64,000 bases of DNA, from contig CACGFX010000005.1 of assembly GCA_902572395.1 (NCBI GenBank), positions 1-64,000 of the forward strand, written 5' to 3'. A model generated the notes under the pieces. That model ran no database searches. It was not told where the DNA came from and worked only from the letters and a program-made list of their open reading frames with translations. This document shows, piece by piece, positions 8,954 to 18,740 of this stretch. A program made the translations under genes and the position numbers. Position 1 is the first letter of the stretch; each line of letters begins with the position of its first letter. The stretch comes from an uncultured Synechococcaceae cyanobacterium (GTDB taxonomy: Bacteria > Cyanobacteriota > Cyanobacteriia > PCC-6307 > Cyanobiaceae).

Positions 8954-10723
8954 GTGCAAAAGATTAAATTCAAATCTTTTGTTTTAATAATTCCAATATT
9001 AATTTTTTCTGGAATATCTTTTTATTTTTTTAGTCTAATATTTAGTACCTTAAAATTTGACGTATCTAAAAATAAAAAGTCTCGGGAAACCAAATATTCT
9101 TATGTAATATCATCTTCTGATAATAAGATACTAAGCAAATTAAGCCGCAAATTTGAAATAGATAATAGTCATCATAAAATTCCACTTTTTCTTAAACATT
9201 CTTTTGTATCTTCTGAGGATAAAAGATTTTATAAACATAATGGAATAGATTTAAAAAGTATTTCACGTGCCCTTATTCAAAATATTAGAAGTGGTTATGT
9301 TAGAGAGGGAGGAAGTACGATTACACAACAAGTTGCTAGATTACTTTTTCTAAATAATGATTTAAGTTTTCAAAGAAAAATCAAAGAAATATTTATATCA
9401 CTCATACTTGAATTTAGATATAACAAAAATCAAATTTTAAAACTATATTTAAATAATATTTATCTAGGATCAGGAGCATATGGGATAAACGAGGCTGCCC
9501 AGGTTTATTTTGGAAAATTTATAGAAGAATTGACATTATCAGAGATCGCATTAATTGCAGGATTAGCTCCAGCTCCATCAATTTATTCACCTTATCAAAA
9601 TTTAGAACTAGCTATTAAAAATAGAAATAAAGTTCTTGAATCAATGTATGTTGATGGATATATTTCTCTTGCAAATAAGAATAAGGCTATTAAAGAAAAA
9701 ATAAAATTAAATTATCAAACAGCTGATAATTTTTTATATGATAAATTACTGATTAACTTTATTCTTCAGGAAACAGATAAAAGAATCGGAAGTAACAATG
9801 ATTATAAGTTTTTAAGAATTAAATCTTCTATAAACAAAGATTGGCAAGAAAAAGGTCAACAAATATCAAGATATGCTGGACCTAAAGAAATTGAATTTGC
9901 TCTGTTATCTATCGAATCAAACACAGGACTAATTAGGACAATGATAACCAGCAAACATCCATCAATTAATGAATACAATAGAGTGATTGCATCTGTAAGA
10001 CCTTTAGGTTCTACTTTTAAAATAATCCCTTATACTGCTGCATTAATAGAAGGAATAAAATTAAGCGATAAATTTGAAGACTTACCAACATGCTGGGAAA
10101 GTTATTGCCCAAAAAATTTTTCAGAAGACTATCGAGGTTCAATATCCTTGATTGAATCATTTAAAAGTTCATCAAATATCGTTCCAATATCAATAACAAA
10201 AAAAATCGGCTTAAAAAATATTATTAATTTAGCGAATTCATTTGGACTAGGTTACCAGCAAGAGTTTGAGGAATTCCCATCATTAGCTATTGGCTCCTAC
10301 GGAGATAATCTTTTAAATATCACAAATGCATATTCTGCAATAAACAATAATGGTAAGATTCAAAGCCCTGAAATCATAGAAAAAATAGAATCATTTAAAA
10401 AAAAGCCTATTTGGGAAAACAAATCTATTTCCAAGAAAATATTAGATTTAAAAATAAACAAGAAAATAAATAAACTTCTTAATAAATCTGTAAAAGAAGG
10501 TACTTCAAAAGCAGCCTCCATAAAAGGAAAGAAAATTTATGGGAAAACAGGAACATCTGATGGAAATAAAGATCTCTGGTTTATTGGTTCCATTGATAAC
10601 CTTACAACTGGGATCTGGATAGGTTATGACGATAATAAGGAATCTGCATTATCTAGTGGTAATGCAGCTTATTTATGGAAGAAGTTCATATCCGAAATTT
10701 ATAAAATTCCAATTAAAAAATAA
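8954..10723 (+). CDS. Class A penicillin-binding protein (transglycosylase/transpeptidase)
   Basis: Bifunctional peptidoglycan polymerase. One N-terminal membrane anchor is followed by the GT51 transglycosylase domain, with SSEDKRFYKHNG (catalytic Glu) and GGSTITQQVARLL, then the transpeptidase domain. The active-site triad motifs are visible: STFK (SxxK), SSN (SxN) and KTGTSDG (KTG). At about 590 residues it is short for a PBP1A, and no OB-fold insert or C-terminal extension is obvious. I prefer GTG at 8954, just after the chlG stop; a TTG at 8945 would overlap chlG. Confidence 0.92.
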   Translation: MQKIKFKSFVLIIPILIFSGISFYFFSLIFSTLKFDVSKNKKSRETKYSYVISSSDNKILSKLSRKFEIDNSHHKIPLFLKHSFVSSEDKRFYKHNGIDLKSISRALIQNIRSGYVREGGSTITQQVARLLFLNNDLSFQRKIKEIFISLILEFRYNKNQILKLYLNNIYLGSGAYGINEAAQVYFGKFIEELTLSEIALIAGLAPAPSIYSPYQNLELAIKNRNKVLESMYVDGYISLANKNKAIKEKIKLNYQTADNFLYDKLLINFILQETDKRIGSNNDYKFLRIKSSINKDWQEKGQQISRYAGPKEIEFALLSIESNTGLIRTMITSKHPSINEYNRVIASVRPLGSTFKIIPYTAALIEGIKLSDKFEDLPTCWESYCPKNFSEDYRGSISLIESFKSSSNIVPISITKKIGLKNIINLANSFGLGYQQEFEEFPSLAIGSYGDNLLNITNAYSAINNNGKIQSPEIIEKIESFKKKPIWENKSISKKILDLKINKKINKLLNKSVKEGTSKAASIKGKKIYGKTGTSDGNKDLWFIGSIDNLTTGIWIGYDDNKESALSSGNAAYLWKKFISEIYKIPIKK

Positions 10724-10732
10724 ATTATATTT

Positions 10733-12049
10733 TTAAGATTTATAAGAAATTATTGCAGAGTAAAATCCATCCCCAGGATAATCCAAGCTTGGTAAAATTT
10801 GCTTTTGGCTAACCAATTTTAAAGTCTTGTTTTTTTTAATAAATCGTTCAATTAATAGATTATTTTCATCGGGACAAATAGTACAAGTTGAATAAACTAA
10901 AGTGCCATCTTTTTTCAAAAGAGGAAAAATACTATCCAAAAGTTTTTCCTGCAATAAAGTTAAAGATTTTATTTTTTCTTTACTTAAAGACCATCTAGAA
11001 TCTGGATTCCTGGAAAGAGTTCCAATGCCTGAACATGGAGCATCTAATAAAATCTTATCAAAATAAGATATAAACTTAGGATTACATTCAATCAAACTCG
11101 TAGCATCAGCCTTAAGGGTATTAACAGATTTCAAATTTAACCTTTCTAAATTTGATTGCAGTATTTTCAATCTTTTTGCTGATCTATCTACAGCAATGAT
11201 TTCAGCATTATCATTTGTTAATTCTGCTAGGTGGGTAGACTTACTTCCTGGAGCTGCACAAGCATCTAAAATCTTTTCACCTTCTTTTGGATTTAAGAGA
11301 GGTGCTATCCACTGAGAAGATCTATCTTGAATTGTCCAAAGTCCATCATTATATCCTGGTAAATTTTTTATAGATCTTGGATTAGATTTTAAAGTAATTC
11401 CATTATGTAAATCTTTAATAATTTCAGCGTCAATTTTATTTTCATGAAGTACTTTCAAAAAGTTATCTAAATTAGTTTTTAATTGGTTAATTCTTAAATC
11501 AATTGATGGTTTTTTATTAAATGCTTTAATGATATTTTCTCCCTGTCTATTGCCGACCCATTTATAAAGATCCTTCACAAGCCATAATGGAAATGATTCA
11601 AGATATGAAATTCTTTCTTTTCTATCAGAAGATAATTCCGGAAAGATTTTTTGTTCTAATTTTCTTGATGCATTTCTCAATATCGCATTTACAGTTCCAG
11701 CTAAACCATTTAAATCCGTTTTTTTAGCTACTTCTACAGTCGTAGAAATAGCAGCAGGAAATGGAATTTTATCCATTTTCAATAGTTGATATAAACCTAT
11801 ATGTAGTAGCCATCTTAACTTTGGAGGCTGCTTTTTATAAGTAATTTTTGATGTATGATCCGTCCAAAGATCAAGAAATTTTCTATACCTTATGCATCCA
11901 AAAGATAATTCCGTAATAAAAGCAATATCAAGAGGATTAAATTGATAATTTTTTAAAACCTTTTCAAGAGCATGATCACAAAAATCACCAGAACTAACTT
12001 TTAATAAAATTTCCCAAGCTGCCTTTCTTTGTAAATATCCTATGCTCAA
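10733..12049 (-). CDS. rsmB: 16S rRNA (cytosine-5) methyltransferase RsmB/Sun
   Basis: Methylates cytosine 967 (E. coli numbering) of 16S rRNA. The N-terminal 140 residues resemble the NusB-like RNA-binding domain, and the C-terminal half is the Rossmann methyltransferase. Motifs seen: DACAAPGSKSTHLAEL (SAM site), DAPCSGIGTL (first cysteine) and YSTCTICPDEN (catalytic cysteine). The 438-residue length is normal. It converges with the PBP gene, with 9 bases between stops. Confidence 0.93.
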   Translation of the reverse strand: MSIGYLQRKAAWEILLKVSSGDFCDHALEKVLKNYQFNPLDIAFITELSFGCIRYRKFLDLWTDHTSKITYKKQPPKLRWLLHIGLYQLLKMDKIPFPAAISTTVEVAKKTDLNGLAGTVNAILRNASRKLEQKIFPELSSDRKERISYLESFPLWLVKDLYKWVGNRQGENIIKAFNKKPSIDLRINQLKTNLDNFLKVLHENKIDAEIIKDLHNGITLKSNPRSIKNLPGYNDGLWTIQDRSSQWIAPLLNPKEGEKILDACAAPGSKSTHLAELTNDNAEIIAVDRSAKRLKILQSNLERLNLKSVNTLKADATSLIECNPKFISYFDKILLDAPCSGIGTLSRNPDSRWSLSKEKIKSLTLLQEKLLDSIFPLLKKDGTLVYSTCTICPDENNLLIERFIKKNKTLKLVSQKQILPSLDYPGDGFYSAIISYKS

Positions 12050-12109
12050 AATATAATTTACTTTAAGATAATTATAATATAGGAAAGATTCAATAATTTA
12101 AACTACTTT

Positions 12110-12241
12110 TTAAATTGCAGTATTAAACCAAATAAAACCTAAGATAGAAATAAGTGAAAGGTTAAATCCTAAAAAAAGAAAGATATTCAAAGAATGTATT
12201 CTTTCCCGAAAAAATATTTTTTTCTCTTTTTGATACTTCAT
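12110..12241 (-). CDS. Small single-helix membrane peptide (43 aa), unknown
   Basis: ATG-to-TAA reading frame of 43 codons. A basic, charged N-terminus (MKYQKEKKIFFRERIHS) precedes one hydrophobic helix (NIFLFLGFNLSLISILGFIWF). This layout matches small photosystem or cytochrome-complex subunits and other small membrane peptides of picocyanobacteria, but I do not recognise a family. It lies 19 bases downstream of another small gene on the same strand. No ribosome-binding site was obvious. Confidence 0.45.
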   Translation of the reverse strand: MKYQKEKKIFFRERIHSLNIFLFLGFNLSLISILGFIWFNTAI

Positions 12242-12260
12242 TATTAAAATAAAAACTTAT

Positions 12261-12440
12261 TCAGGATTTCAAACGGCAACCTATATTGATATATCCTGCG
12301 TCAAGCATTCTACCTAATTTAATTGCTATGGATTCCTCCAACCTAGTGAAATTAGATTGATGGGTAGTTATCCAATCTAATTCAGAAAAAGTGATAATTC
12401 CCGTCGAATTACTTTTTAAAAAAAGTGTTCCAATTGCCAT
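12261..12440 (-). CDS. Conserved small cyanobacterial protein (59 aa), unknown
   Basis: Frame from ATG to TGA giving 59 residues, beginning MAIGTLFLKSNSTGIITFSE and ending in a helical stretch (RLEESIAIKLGRMLDAGYI) and a lone Cys near the C-terminus. The composition is that of a soluble folded protein, and the amphipathic pattern supports a real gene. I believe similar proteins occur in marine Synechococcus, but no function is known to me. It lies between the photolyase gene and the 43-residue membrane peptide gene, all on the minus strand. Confidence 0.65.
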   Translation of the reverse strand: MAIGTLFLKSNSTGIITFSELDWITTHQSNFTRLEESIAIKLGRMLDAGYINIGCRLKS

Positions 12441-12545
12441 TAGATAAATCTAATTTTTTATAAATTAACATCCGTACTTAATATTTCTTCATAACATAAT
12501 ATTCTTTTAATTTTTCAAAGGCAAATGTAGGTTATTACTCTTAAT

Positions 12546-14036
12546 TTATTGAATATCTCTTAAGAATTTATCGGCCGTTTTTAAGTGATTATTTAATTTT
12601 TCCTCTGACATTTTATCGAGATTTCTCGTTAACATTGCCAGACGATATTGCTTTCTAAAAAAGCTTTCATTATCTTTAATAAATTTCCAAAATAAGCCAT
12701 CCCATATTTCACACCATGGGCCACTTTTAAAATTAGACATTTTTTTTACATAATTAGAGCTTGATATATATGGCTTTGTTGAAAAGATACCACCATCACT
12801 AAACTGACTCATTCCGTAAACATTTGGGACCATAACCCAATCATAGGAATCAATAAACATTTCCATAAACCATTTATAAACTTGGTTTGGGTGAATTCTA
12901 CATAGAAGCATAAAGTTGCCAACAATCATTAGCCGCTCAATATGATGACAATAACCAAATTTAATAATATTTTTTATGACAACGTCTACTGGTTCAATTC
13001 CTGTATTTCCTTGATAAAAAGATTTTGGAATTGGCTTATCTTCAAAATTCCAAAAATTACTATTTCGCATCTTTGTTCCGTACTTTTTATAGACGAGGCA
13101 AATAAATTCTCTCCATCCAATAATTTGACGTATAAAACCCTCTAAAGAGTTAATTGGAACATTATTATTTTTGGCAAAAAGTAATGCTTTATTTACTACT
13201 ACATCTGGGGTTAATAAGCCGCTATTTAAAAGAGGAGAAAGTAAACTGTGCCATAAAAAAGAATTTTCTTTAGAAATAGCATCCTCATAATCTCCAAATA
13301 AGAAAAATTTATGTTTAAAAAAATCATTTAACCATTTATCTGCCTCTTCAAAATTAGTTGGATATAAAAAGTTATTACTTTCTCCAATAAAATCAATATC
13401 AAAATTGGCTAATGACCTTTCTGCATTAACTACAAATTTATTTTTTTGTAATTTAGGTGTATCGGGTATATTTATTTTTTTTGGTAATTTTTTTCTGTTC
13501 ATTTCATCGAAACTCCATTTACCACCTTCAGGTGTATCATCAGGATTAACTAATATCTTTTGGCTCTTTCTTTGATTCTCATAAAATCTCCCCATAAGAG
13601 GTTTTTTTGCATTTGATGCAAATAAATCTTTTAAATCTGCACTACTCATAAACATAGGAGAAGGCAAAATATTTAAAGCTAAATTATTACTCTCAACAAA
13701 ATTATTAATTCTCTTCATTATTAAAAAATCATGAGGGTCAATTAGATTTATTTTCTGATATTTATTTTTAATAAATTCCGACAAGTAATCAACTGTAGAA
13801 ATATTATTTTTGTTTTCGATATATAAAACTTTAAAACCAGATATTTCTAAATAATTTTTATAAGCGTGCATAGATGCTCTATGAAAAACTAACTTATTTT
13901 TATGGTTAATTAATTTATGAAATTTATCATTTCCAAAAAATAATGAGTCTTCCAAAATCAAAACTTCACAATTTATTTTTAATATTGGGCTTTCTCTAAA
14001 AAGTTGATTCGGGAAAATAATTGATACTTGTTTCAT
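12546..14036 (-). CDS. Prokaryotic 6-4 photolyase / cryptochrome (PhrB/CryPro family)
   Basis: Photolyase-related protein of 496 residues, the flavoenzyme family that includes bacterial (6-4) photolyases and CryB-type cryptochromes. Landmarks are [48 protein letters not shown] and [15 protein letters not shown]. Most relatives bind a 4Fe-4S cluster through four cysteines; here the usual CxxC after KKMS is replaced by NFKSGP and only one Cys (PWCEIWDG) remains in that region, so the cluster is probably lost. Its ATG overlaps the stop of the DUF2256 gene (ATGA), implying coupled translation. DNA repair versus light sensing cannot be decided from sequence. Confidence 0.9.
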   Translation of the reverse strand: MKQVSIIFPNQLFRESPILKINCEVLILEDSLFFGNDKFHKLINHKNKLVFHRASMHAYKNYLEISGFKVLYIENKNNISTVDYLSEFIKNKYQKINLIDPHDFLIMKRINNFVESNNLALNILPSPMFMSSADLKDLFASNAKKPLMGRFYENQRKSQKILVNPDDTPEGGKWSFDEMNRKKLPKKINIPDTPKLQKNKFVVNAERSLANFDIDFIGESNNFLYPTNFEEADKWLNDFFKHKFFLFGDYEDAISKENSFLWHSLLSPLLNSGLLTPDVVVNKALLFAKNNNVPINSLEGFIRQIIGWREFICLVYKKYGTKMRNSNFWNFEDKPIPKSFYQGNTGIEPVDVVIKNIIKFGYCHHIERLMIVGNFMLLCRIHPNQVYKWFMEMFIDSYDWVMVPNVYGMSQFSDGGIFSTKPYISSSNYVKKMSNFKSGPWCEIWDGLFWKFIKDNESFFRKQYRLAMLTRNLDKMSEEKLNNHLKTADKFLRDIQ

Positions 14037-14164
14037 CTTTGCGACTTCCTGTTACTGCATCTTTTTGAACAGTAGATAACATCATCCCAACAGTCTTTCC
14101 ATTTTTTACGCCACTCAAAAGGCCTATTGCAAACAGGACAAGTTTTAGTAGAAAGATTTTTCAA
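14033..14164 (-). CDS. DUF2256 zinc-finger-like small protein (43 aa)
   Basis: Reading frame from TTG to TGA with product [20 protein letters not shown], continuing through [17 protein letters not shown] to a basic tail. The CPVC ... YCSKRC arrangement is the DUF2256 signature and looks like a treble-clef zinc site. An in-frame stop lies two codons upstream, so TTG at 14164 is the only plausible start. Its stop overlaps the photolyase ATG. DUF2256 is repeatedly found beside this photolyase family in marine bacteria, as far as I recall; its role is unknown. Confidence 0.8.
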   Translation of the reverse strand: MKNLSTKTCPVCNRPFEWRKKWKDCWDDVIYCSKRCSNRKSQR

Positions 14165-14167
14165 AAT

Positions 14168-14404
14168 TTATAATTTTCTCTTATGAGTAGATTTAAATCT
14201 AGTTGAATCTTTAAGGGCCATATGTTTTGTATTTCTTCCCGAAACTCTCTTTCTCCAGACTTTGAAAGATTTGGGTTTAAGATTTTGACGCATAATTTTT
14301 ATCGCATCTTCCTCTTTTAAACCAAATTGATACTCGATAGCTTCAAAGGGTGTTCTATCTTCCCAACACATTTCTATTATTCTGTCTATATCGATACTTT
14401 CCAT
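14168..14404 (-). CDS. DUF2805 / TIGR03643 family protein (78 aa)
   Basis: Small basic protein with the family pattern IIEMCWEDRTPFEAIEYQFG, then MRQNLKPKSFKVWRKRVSGR and TKH. The N-terminal half resembles a helix-turn-helix and the C-terminal half is strongly basic, so nucleic-acid binding is plausible but unproven. It lies 2 bases downstream of the DCC-family gene and 3 bases upstream of DUF2256, in the same minus-strand operon as the photolyase. Confidence 0.85.
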   Translation of the reverse strand: MESIDIDRIIEMCWEDRTPFEAIEYQFGLKEEDAIKIMRQNLKPKSFKVWRKRVSGRNTKHMALKDSTRFKSTHKRKL

Positions 14405-14406
14405 AT

Positions 14407-14799
14407 TTATTGTTCACATTGTGAGGTACAAAGTTTCTCAATATCTGATCTACCCGTAATTTGAAGTCTATATTTTGCCCAATATCTGTAAACCAATCTC
14501 AATAATGGAGATAAGAGCTTAATCTTCAAGGGATAATAAACCCAACCTAAACCAACTAATTCATAAGAATATGCAAGTACATCTAGACCCCTAATAATTT
14601 CACCATTTTCAATAATCCCATGCAAGTTTGACATAGCTTTTGAATATGAGATGTCATTAAAAAGGCTTTGATCATAATCCTTACTATTAATATCTATAAA
14701 TGCAATTTGTTTTAAGGTATCTCTTTTTTTAAGAAAATTTGTTTCTCTCAAACAAAGTGGACAACCACCATCGAATAAGAAGGTTAATTTATTTTTCAT
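14407..14799 (-). CDS. DCC family thiol-disulfide oxidoreductase-like protein (DUF393)
   Basis: Protein of about 130 residues starting near MKNKLTFLFDGGCPLCLRE. The DGGCPLC motif defines the DCC family, whose thioredoxin-like fold carries a CxxC redox pair. The C-terminal half has a weakly hydrophobic segment (YPLKIKLLSPLLRLVYRYW). I prefer ATG at 14799; a TTG at 14811 adds four residues. It is first of a tight four-gene operon (DCC, DUF2805, DUF2256, photolyase). Confidence 0.85.
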   Translation of the reverse strand: MKNKLTFLFDGGCPLCLRETNFLKKRDTLKQIAFIDINSKDYDQSLFNDISYSKAMSNLHGIIENGEIIRGLDVLAYSYELVGLGWVYYPLKIKLLSPLLRLVYRYWAKYRLQITGRSDIEKLCTSQCEQ

Positions 14800-14931
14800 A
14801 TTTTTATTCAAATATAGAAATTAAATAACTTTTTTGTGGAATAAAAAATTTTTTTTTAGAGTACAAGCTTTATAAAGCCTTAATAATTGCCAGTTCTAAT
14901 TTAGTGAAATTATATTAACTTATTAAGTAAT

Positions 14932-14963
14932 AAACCATTGATTAAGGGATACATCAATGGTTT
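14932..14963 (-). terminator. 11-bp inverted repeat, possible terminator of the 67-aa gene
   Basis: Perfect arms (14932-14942 and 14953-14963) around a 10-base loop, just downstream of the stop of the minus-strand gene at 14978. The minus-strand tract after the stem is AT-rich but not a clean run of T, so termination is only probable. Confidence 0.45.
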
Positions 14964-14977
14964 AAAACTATTCTTGA

Positions 14978-15181
14978 TTATTCATCCAAAAGATGAACTC
15001 CTTCTCCTATATCAGGAGTGAATTTACAATACTTTTCAAAAACTAGTCCCACTCCTCTCATTTTTTCTCCTAACTCGTCTTTAAATATATTCCATTCTTC
15101 AGATTCTCGCTCAGGTAGATTCCATCCTTGTTTTTCTACCATGCTTGTGATAACTGTATAGTCCCATTCTATGTATGCCAT
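14978..15181 (-). CDS. Conserved hypothetical protein (67 aa)
   Basis: ATG-started frame giving an acidic soluble protein beginning MAYIEWDYTVITSMVEKQGW and ending EGVHLLDE. The pattern of aromatic and charged residues looks like a small folded domain. I do not recognise a family beyond a belief that picocyanobacteria carry relatives. It is divergent from trmH (about 97 bases between starts) and is followed by an inverted repeat. Confidence 0.65.
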   Translation of the reverse strand: MAYIEWDYTVITSMVEKQGWNLPERESEEWNIFKDELGEKMRGVGLVFEKYCKFTPDIGEGVHLLDE

Positions 15182-15278
15182 TTAGATAATTTATAATATC
15201 CAAATATTATAAACCAAGAGATTTAATAGGTAATCTATATTTTTTGAATATAATTTAAAAAGTGTGAAAATATTATAA

Positions 15279-15950
15279 ATGTCAATTTTGCCAAGAAGAT
15301 TTGAGCGAATCAAAAATGTTCTAGATTGCAGAATGAAAAACTTGACTGTTTTAGTTGAGGATGTCAATAAACCACATAATCTATCCGCAATATTAAGGAC
15401 ATGTGATGCAGCAGGAGTTTTTGAAGCAAATTTTATTAGCAAAAGGAATGCAGTTAAGACCTTTAATAGTACTGCTCAAGGAAGTCAAAAATGGGTCAAA
15501 CTAAATAATCATGAAAGCACTATCAAGGCAATATCTTATTTAAAGAATAAGGGTTTTAAATTATATGGAACGACTCTTAATACTGAATCAGTAGATTATA
15601 GAAATTTTGATTATTCTCAAAATACATGTTTTGTTTTAGGCGCAGAAAAATGGGGATTAAGTAATGAACTTATATCAATGGTTGATCAATCAATTTTCAT
15701 ACCTATGAGGGGTATGGTTCAATCCCTAAATGTTTCAGTTGCTACTTCCATATTATTATTTGAAGCTATTCGCCAGAGAAAAAATAAAGGTATATTACCC
15801 TCTGATGGAGAAGGTTTAAATATAGATGAATATCAAAAAACACTTTTTGAATGGAGTTACCCAGAATTAGCTGAGATATATAAAAAATCAGCTAAAGAAT
15901 ATCCAAAATTGAATGATCAAGGAGAATTTGATCCTATTAAAGAAAATTAA
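15279..15950 (+). CDS. trmH: tRNA (guanosine-2'-O-)-methyltransferase, SpoU/TrmH family
   Basis: Probably methylates the ribose of G18 in tRNA. The 223-residue SPOUT enzyme shows LVEDVNKPHNLSAILRTCDA (motif 1, catalytic Arg), CFVLGAEKWGLSNEL (motif 2) and IPMRGMVQSLNVSVATSILLFEAIRQR (motif 3, the SAM trefoil knot). The C-terminal extension (PELAEIYKKS) is seen in TrmH proper rather than the shorter TrmL. It converges with the ABC permease gene, whose stop is 2 bases away. Confidence 0.9.
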   Translation: MSILPRRFERIKNVLDCRMKNLTVLVEDVNKPHNLSAILRTCDAAGVFEANFISKRNAVKTFNSTAQGSQKWVKLNNHESTIKAISYLKNKGFKLYGTTLNTESVDYRNFDYSQNTCFVLGAEKWGLSNELISMVDQSIFIPMRGMVQSLNVSVATSILLFEAIRQRKNKGILPSDGEGLNIDEYQKTLFEWSYPELAEIYKKSAKEYPKLNDQGEFDPIKEN

Positions 15951-15952
15951 AT

Positions 15953-16804
15953 TTATTCAGACTTTTGACTATCAAAAATTTCTTCTAGATCCTCTCCTAT
16001 AAAAGAAAGCCCTAATACTAAAAAAAACATCGCCAAACCTGGAAACAAAGCCGTCCACCATATACCTGTAGGCAAAGCGGCAAGAGCAAGATTTAAATCA
16101 CTTCCCCACTCTGGGACATCTGCAGGAACACCAAGACCTAAAAATCCTAAACTTCCTAATACCAAAACAGCATCCGCAGCATTTAAGGTAAGAAGAATAG
16201 GCAAAGGTGTTATTACATTTGGGAGAATATATTTAAAAATAACTGTTTTAACATCAGCTCCTGAAACTTGAGCTGCCTCAACATAAGTTTCGGATTTAAC
16301 TAATATTGTCTGATTTCTAATTAATCTAAAATATTGAGGCGAGTAAACAATACACAATGCCAAAGCTGCGTTAAGAATACCCTTACCCAAGACAAAAGCC
16401 ACAACAACTGAAAGCAAAATTACAGGTATTGAAAAAATAGTATCCATTATTAGTGATAAACATTTATCAAAAAAGCCACCAAAATAACCACTTAATAATC
16501 CTAAAGGCAAACCCAAACTTAATGAAAAAAGAATAGCTAAGAAAACAACTTCTATCGCTAAAGATGATCCTTGCAAAGTTCTTAAGCAAACATCTCTTCC
16601 TAATCTATCTGTGCCACAAAGGTGATTAAGCGAAGGAGGGGCAAAGATATCATTGTTTAACATTGAAGATGAATAACCAAAAAAATTATTGGCCTCTAAA
16701 AACTTCATTATTAAAACAATAAGAAGATAAAAAAGTACAATTAGAAATCCAGCTTTTCTGATATTTGCGCCGACACGATTAAGTGAGTTAATATCCAAAA
16801 TCAT
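15953..16804 (-). CDS. ABC transporter permease, dipeptide/oligopeptide (DppC/OppC) type
   Basis: Inner-membrane permease of 283 residues with the N-terminal OppC motif (NDIFAPPSLNHLCGTDRLGRDV), six hydrophobic helices and the EAA loop (YVEAAQVSGADVKTVIFKYI). It resembles DppC/NikC proteins for peptides or nickel. No DppB, ATPase or binding protein is encoded nearby, so the rest of the transporter must lie elsewhere. It is about 70 bases downstream of lepA on the same strand. Confidence 0.85.
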   Translation of the reverse strand: MILDINSLNRVGANIRKAGFLIVLFYLLIVLIMKFLEANNFFGYSSSMLNNDIFAPPSLNHLCGTDRLGRDVCLRTLQGSSLAIEVVFLAILFSLSLGLPLGLLSGYFGGFFDKCLSLIMDTIFSIPVILLSVVVAFVLGKGILNAALALCIVYSPQYFRLIRNQTILVKSETYVEAAQVSGADVKTVIFKYILPNVITPLPILLTLNAADAVLVLGSLGFLGLGVPADVPEWGSDLNLALAALPTGIWWTALFPGLAMFFLVLGLSFIGEDLEEIFDSQKSE

Positions 16805-16876
16805 TTTTTTACAGATATGACTGAAATATACCCAATTCTTTTAAAATAAGTAGCTATAAATTTTAAATTTGAAAAA

Positions 16877-18685
16877 TTACTGATTTAATTTAAGGACTGC
16901 CATAAAAGCTTCTTGAGGTACTTCAACTTTACCCATTGCCTTCATCCTCTTTTTACCTTTGGCTTGTTTCTTTAAAAGTTTCTTTTTCCTAGAAATATCT
17001 CCTCCATAACATTTAGATAGAACATCTTTTCGCAAAGCACTAATACTTTCACTTGCAATAATCCTGCTACCTATTGATGCTTGAATAGGTATTTTAAATT
17101 GTTGTTTTGGAATTAGTTCTTTTAATTTTTCAACTAAACTTCTGCCAATTCCATATGCCTTATCTTTATGAACAATCGAAGTTAATGGATCTGCTCTTTC
17201 TGAATTTATTAGGACATCTAATCTAACAAGGTCATTCTTTCTATAGCCAATCAAGTGATATTCCATTGATGCATAACCTTGGGTCCTACTTTTCATTTGA
17301 TCAAAGAAATCTGTAACTACTTCTGCTAATGGAATTTCATAAATCAAAGTAACTCGATCTGTTGTTATATATTTCATATCTATGAAAACTCCCCTTCTTT
17401 CCTGACATAAACCCATTAATGTTCCATTAAATTCATTGGGTGCATAAATTTCCATTTTCACGTAAGGCTCTTCTATTGATTCTCTAAGTTGTGGATCAGG
17501 AATTGTAGAAGGATTATCAATAAAGATATGTTCTTGATGATTTAAATTAACCTTATAGATGACTGATGGTGCAGTTACGATTAGATCCAAATCATATTCT
17601 CTTTCTAATCTTTCTTGAACAATCTCCATATGAAGAAGTCCTAGGAATCCGCACCTAAATCCGAAGCCCATTGCGCTACTGGTTTCGGGCTCATATTTTA
17701 AAGCTGCATCAGATAATTGTAATTTTTCAAGAGATACTCTTAAATCTGGGAATTGATCAGCATCAGTCGGGAATAAGCCACAAAAAACCATAGGATTTGC
17801 TGTCTTGTAACCAGGCAAAGGATCATTTGCAGGTGAATTTAGAAGAGTAATAGTATCTCCCACTCTCGCATCAGCAACTGATTTTATGGAAGCAGCTAAA
17901 TAACCAACTTCGCCTGCATGTAATTCATCAACTTGCTGCTGATCAGGAGCCATTATTCCTATCTCATCAAGTTCATAATTTTTTTTACTTGCCATTAATA
18001 ATATCTTTTCTCTCTTATTAAGAGACCCAGATATCACCCTGAAATAAACAATAACTCCTCTGTAGGGATCATAATAAGAATCAAAAATGAGTGCCTTTGT
18101 AGGTAGTTTAATTTCATCTTGAGGAGGAGGTACTCTTCTTACGATTGCTTCCAAAATATCTTTAATACCAACACCAGTTTTTGCTGAACAATTTATTGCA
18201 TTAGATGTATCAAGTCCAATAATTTCCTCTATTTCTTGTTTTATTTTTTCAGCATCAGCACCTGGTAAATCAACTTTATTTAAAACAGGAATAATTTCAA
18301 GATTATTTTCTAAGGCAAGATAAACATTAGCTAAGGTTTGAGCTTCTACTCCTTGACTTGCATCAACAACGAGTAAAGCGCCTTCACAAGCTTGAAGAGA
18401 TCTACTAACCTCATAAGAGAAATCAACATGCCCTGGAGTATCTATTAAGTTCAAAACATATTCTTGAGAATCGTCAGCTTTATATTTCATCCTAGCGGCT
18501 TGTAACTTGATAGTAATTCCTCTCTCTCTTTCAAGATCCATACTGTCCAAAAATTGTTCTTGCATATCCCTTTGCTGCACAGTACCAGTATCTTGGAGCA
18601 ACCTATCCGCAAGGGTAGATTTACCATGGTCGATATGAGCGATTATGCAAAAATTTCTAATTTTTGAAACCGATATATCAGTCAT
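16877..18685 (-). CDS. lepA: Elongation factor 4 (LepA)
   Basis: Ribosome-associated GTPase of 602 residues. The G1 motif ([13 protein letters not shown]), switch II ([16 protein letters not shown]) and NKVD are intact. The C-terminal domain ends in the LepA-specific basic segment [19 protein letters not shown]. Length matches the family and separates it from EF-G and TypA. The gene stands alone between mqo and the DppC-type permease, all on the minus strand. Confidence 0.97.
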   Translation of the reverse strand: MTDISVSKIRNFCIIAHIDHGKSTLADRLLQDTGTVQQRDMQEQFLDSMDLERERGITIKLQAARMKYKADDSQEYVLNLIDTPGHVDFSYEVSRSLQACEGALLVVDASQGVEAQTLANVYLALENNLEIIPVLNKVDLPGADAEKIKQEIEEIIGLDTSNAINCSAKTGVGIKDILEAIVRRVPPPQDEIKLPTKALIFDSYYDPYRGVIVYFRVISGSLNKREKILLMASKKNYELDEIGIMAPDQQQVDELHAGEVGYLAASIKSVADARVGDTITLLNSPANDPLPGYKTANPMVFCGLFPTDADQFPDLRVSLEKLQLSDAALKYEPETSSAMGFGFRCGFLGLLHMEIVQERLEREYDLDLIVTAPSVIYKVNLNHQEHIFIDNPSTIPDPQLRESIEEPYVKMEIYAPNEFNGTLMGLCQERRGVFIDMKYITTDRVTLIYEIPLAEVVTDFFDQMKSRTQGYASMEYHLIGYRKNDLVRLDVLINSERADPLTSIVHKDKAYGIGRSLVEKLKELIPKQQFKIPIQASIGSRIIASESISALRKDVLSKCYGGDISRKKKLLKKQAKGKKRMKAMGKVEVPQEAFMAVLKLNQ

Positions 18686-18740
18686 ATAGAAAGAAAAATT
18701 CTCCTTTTATTACATCTTGATTAATACTAGCTAATTAGAA

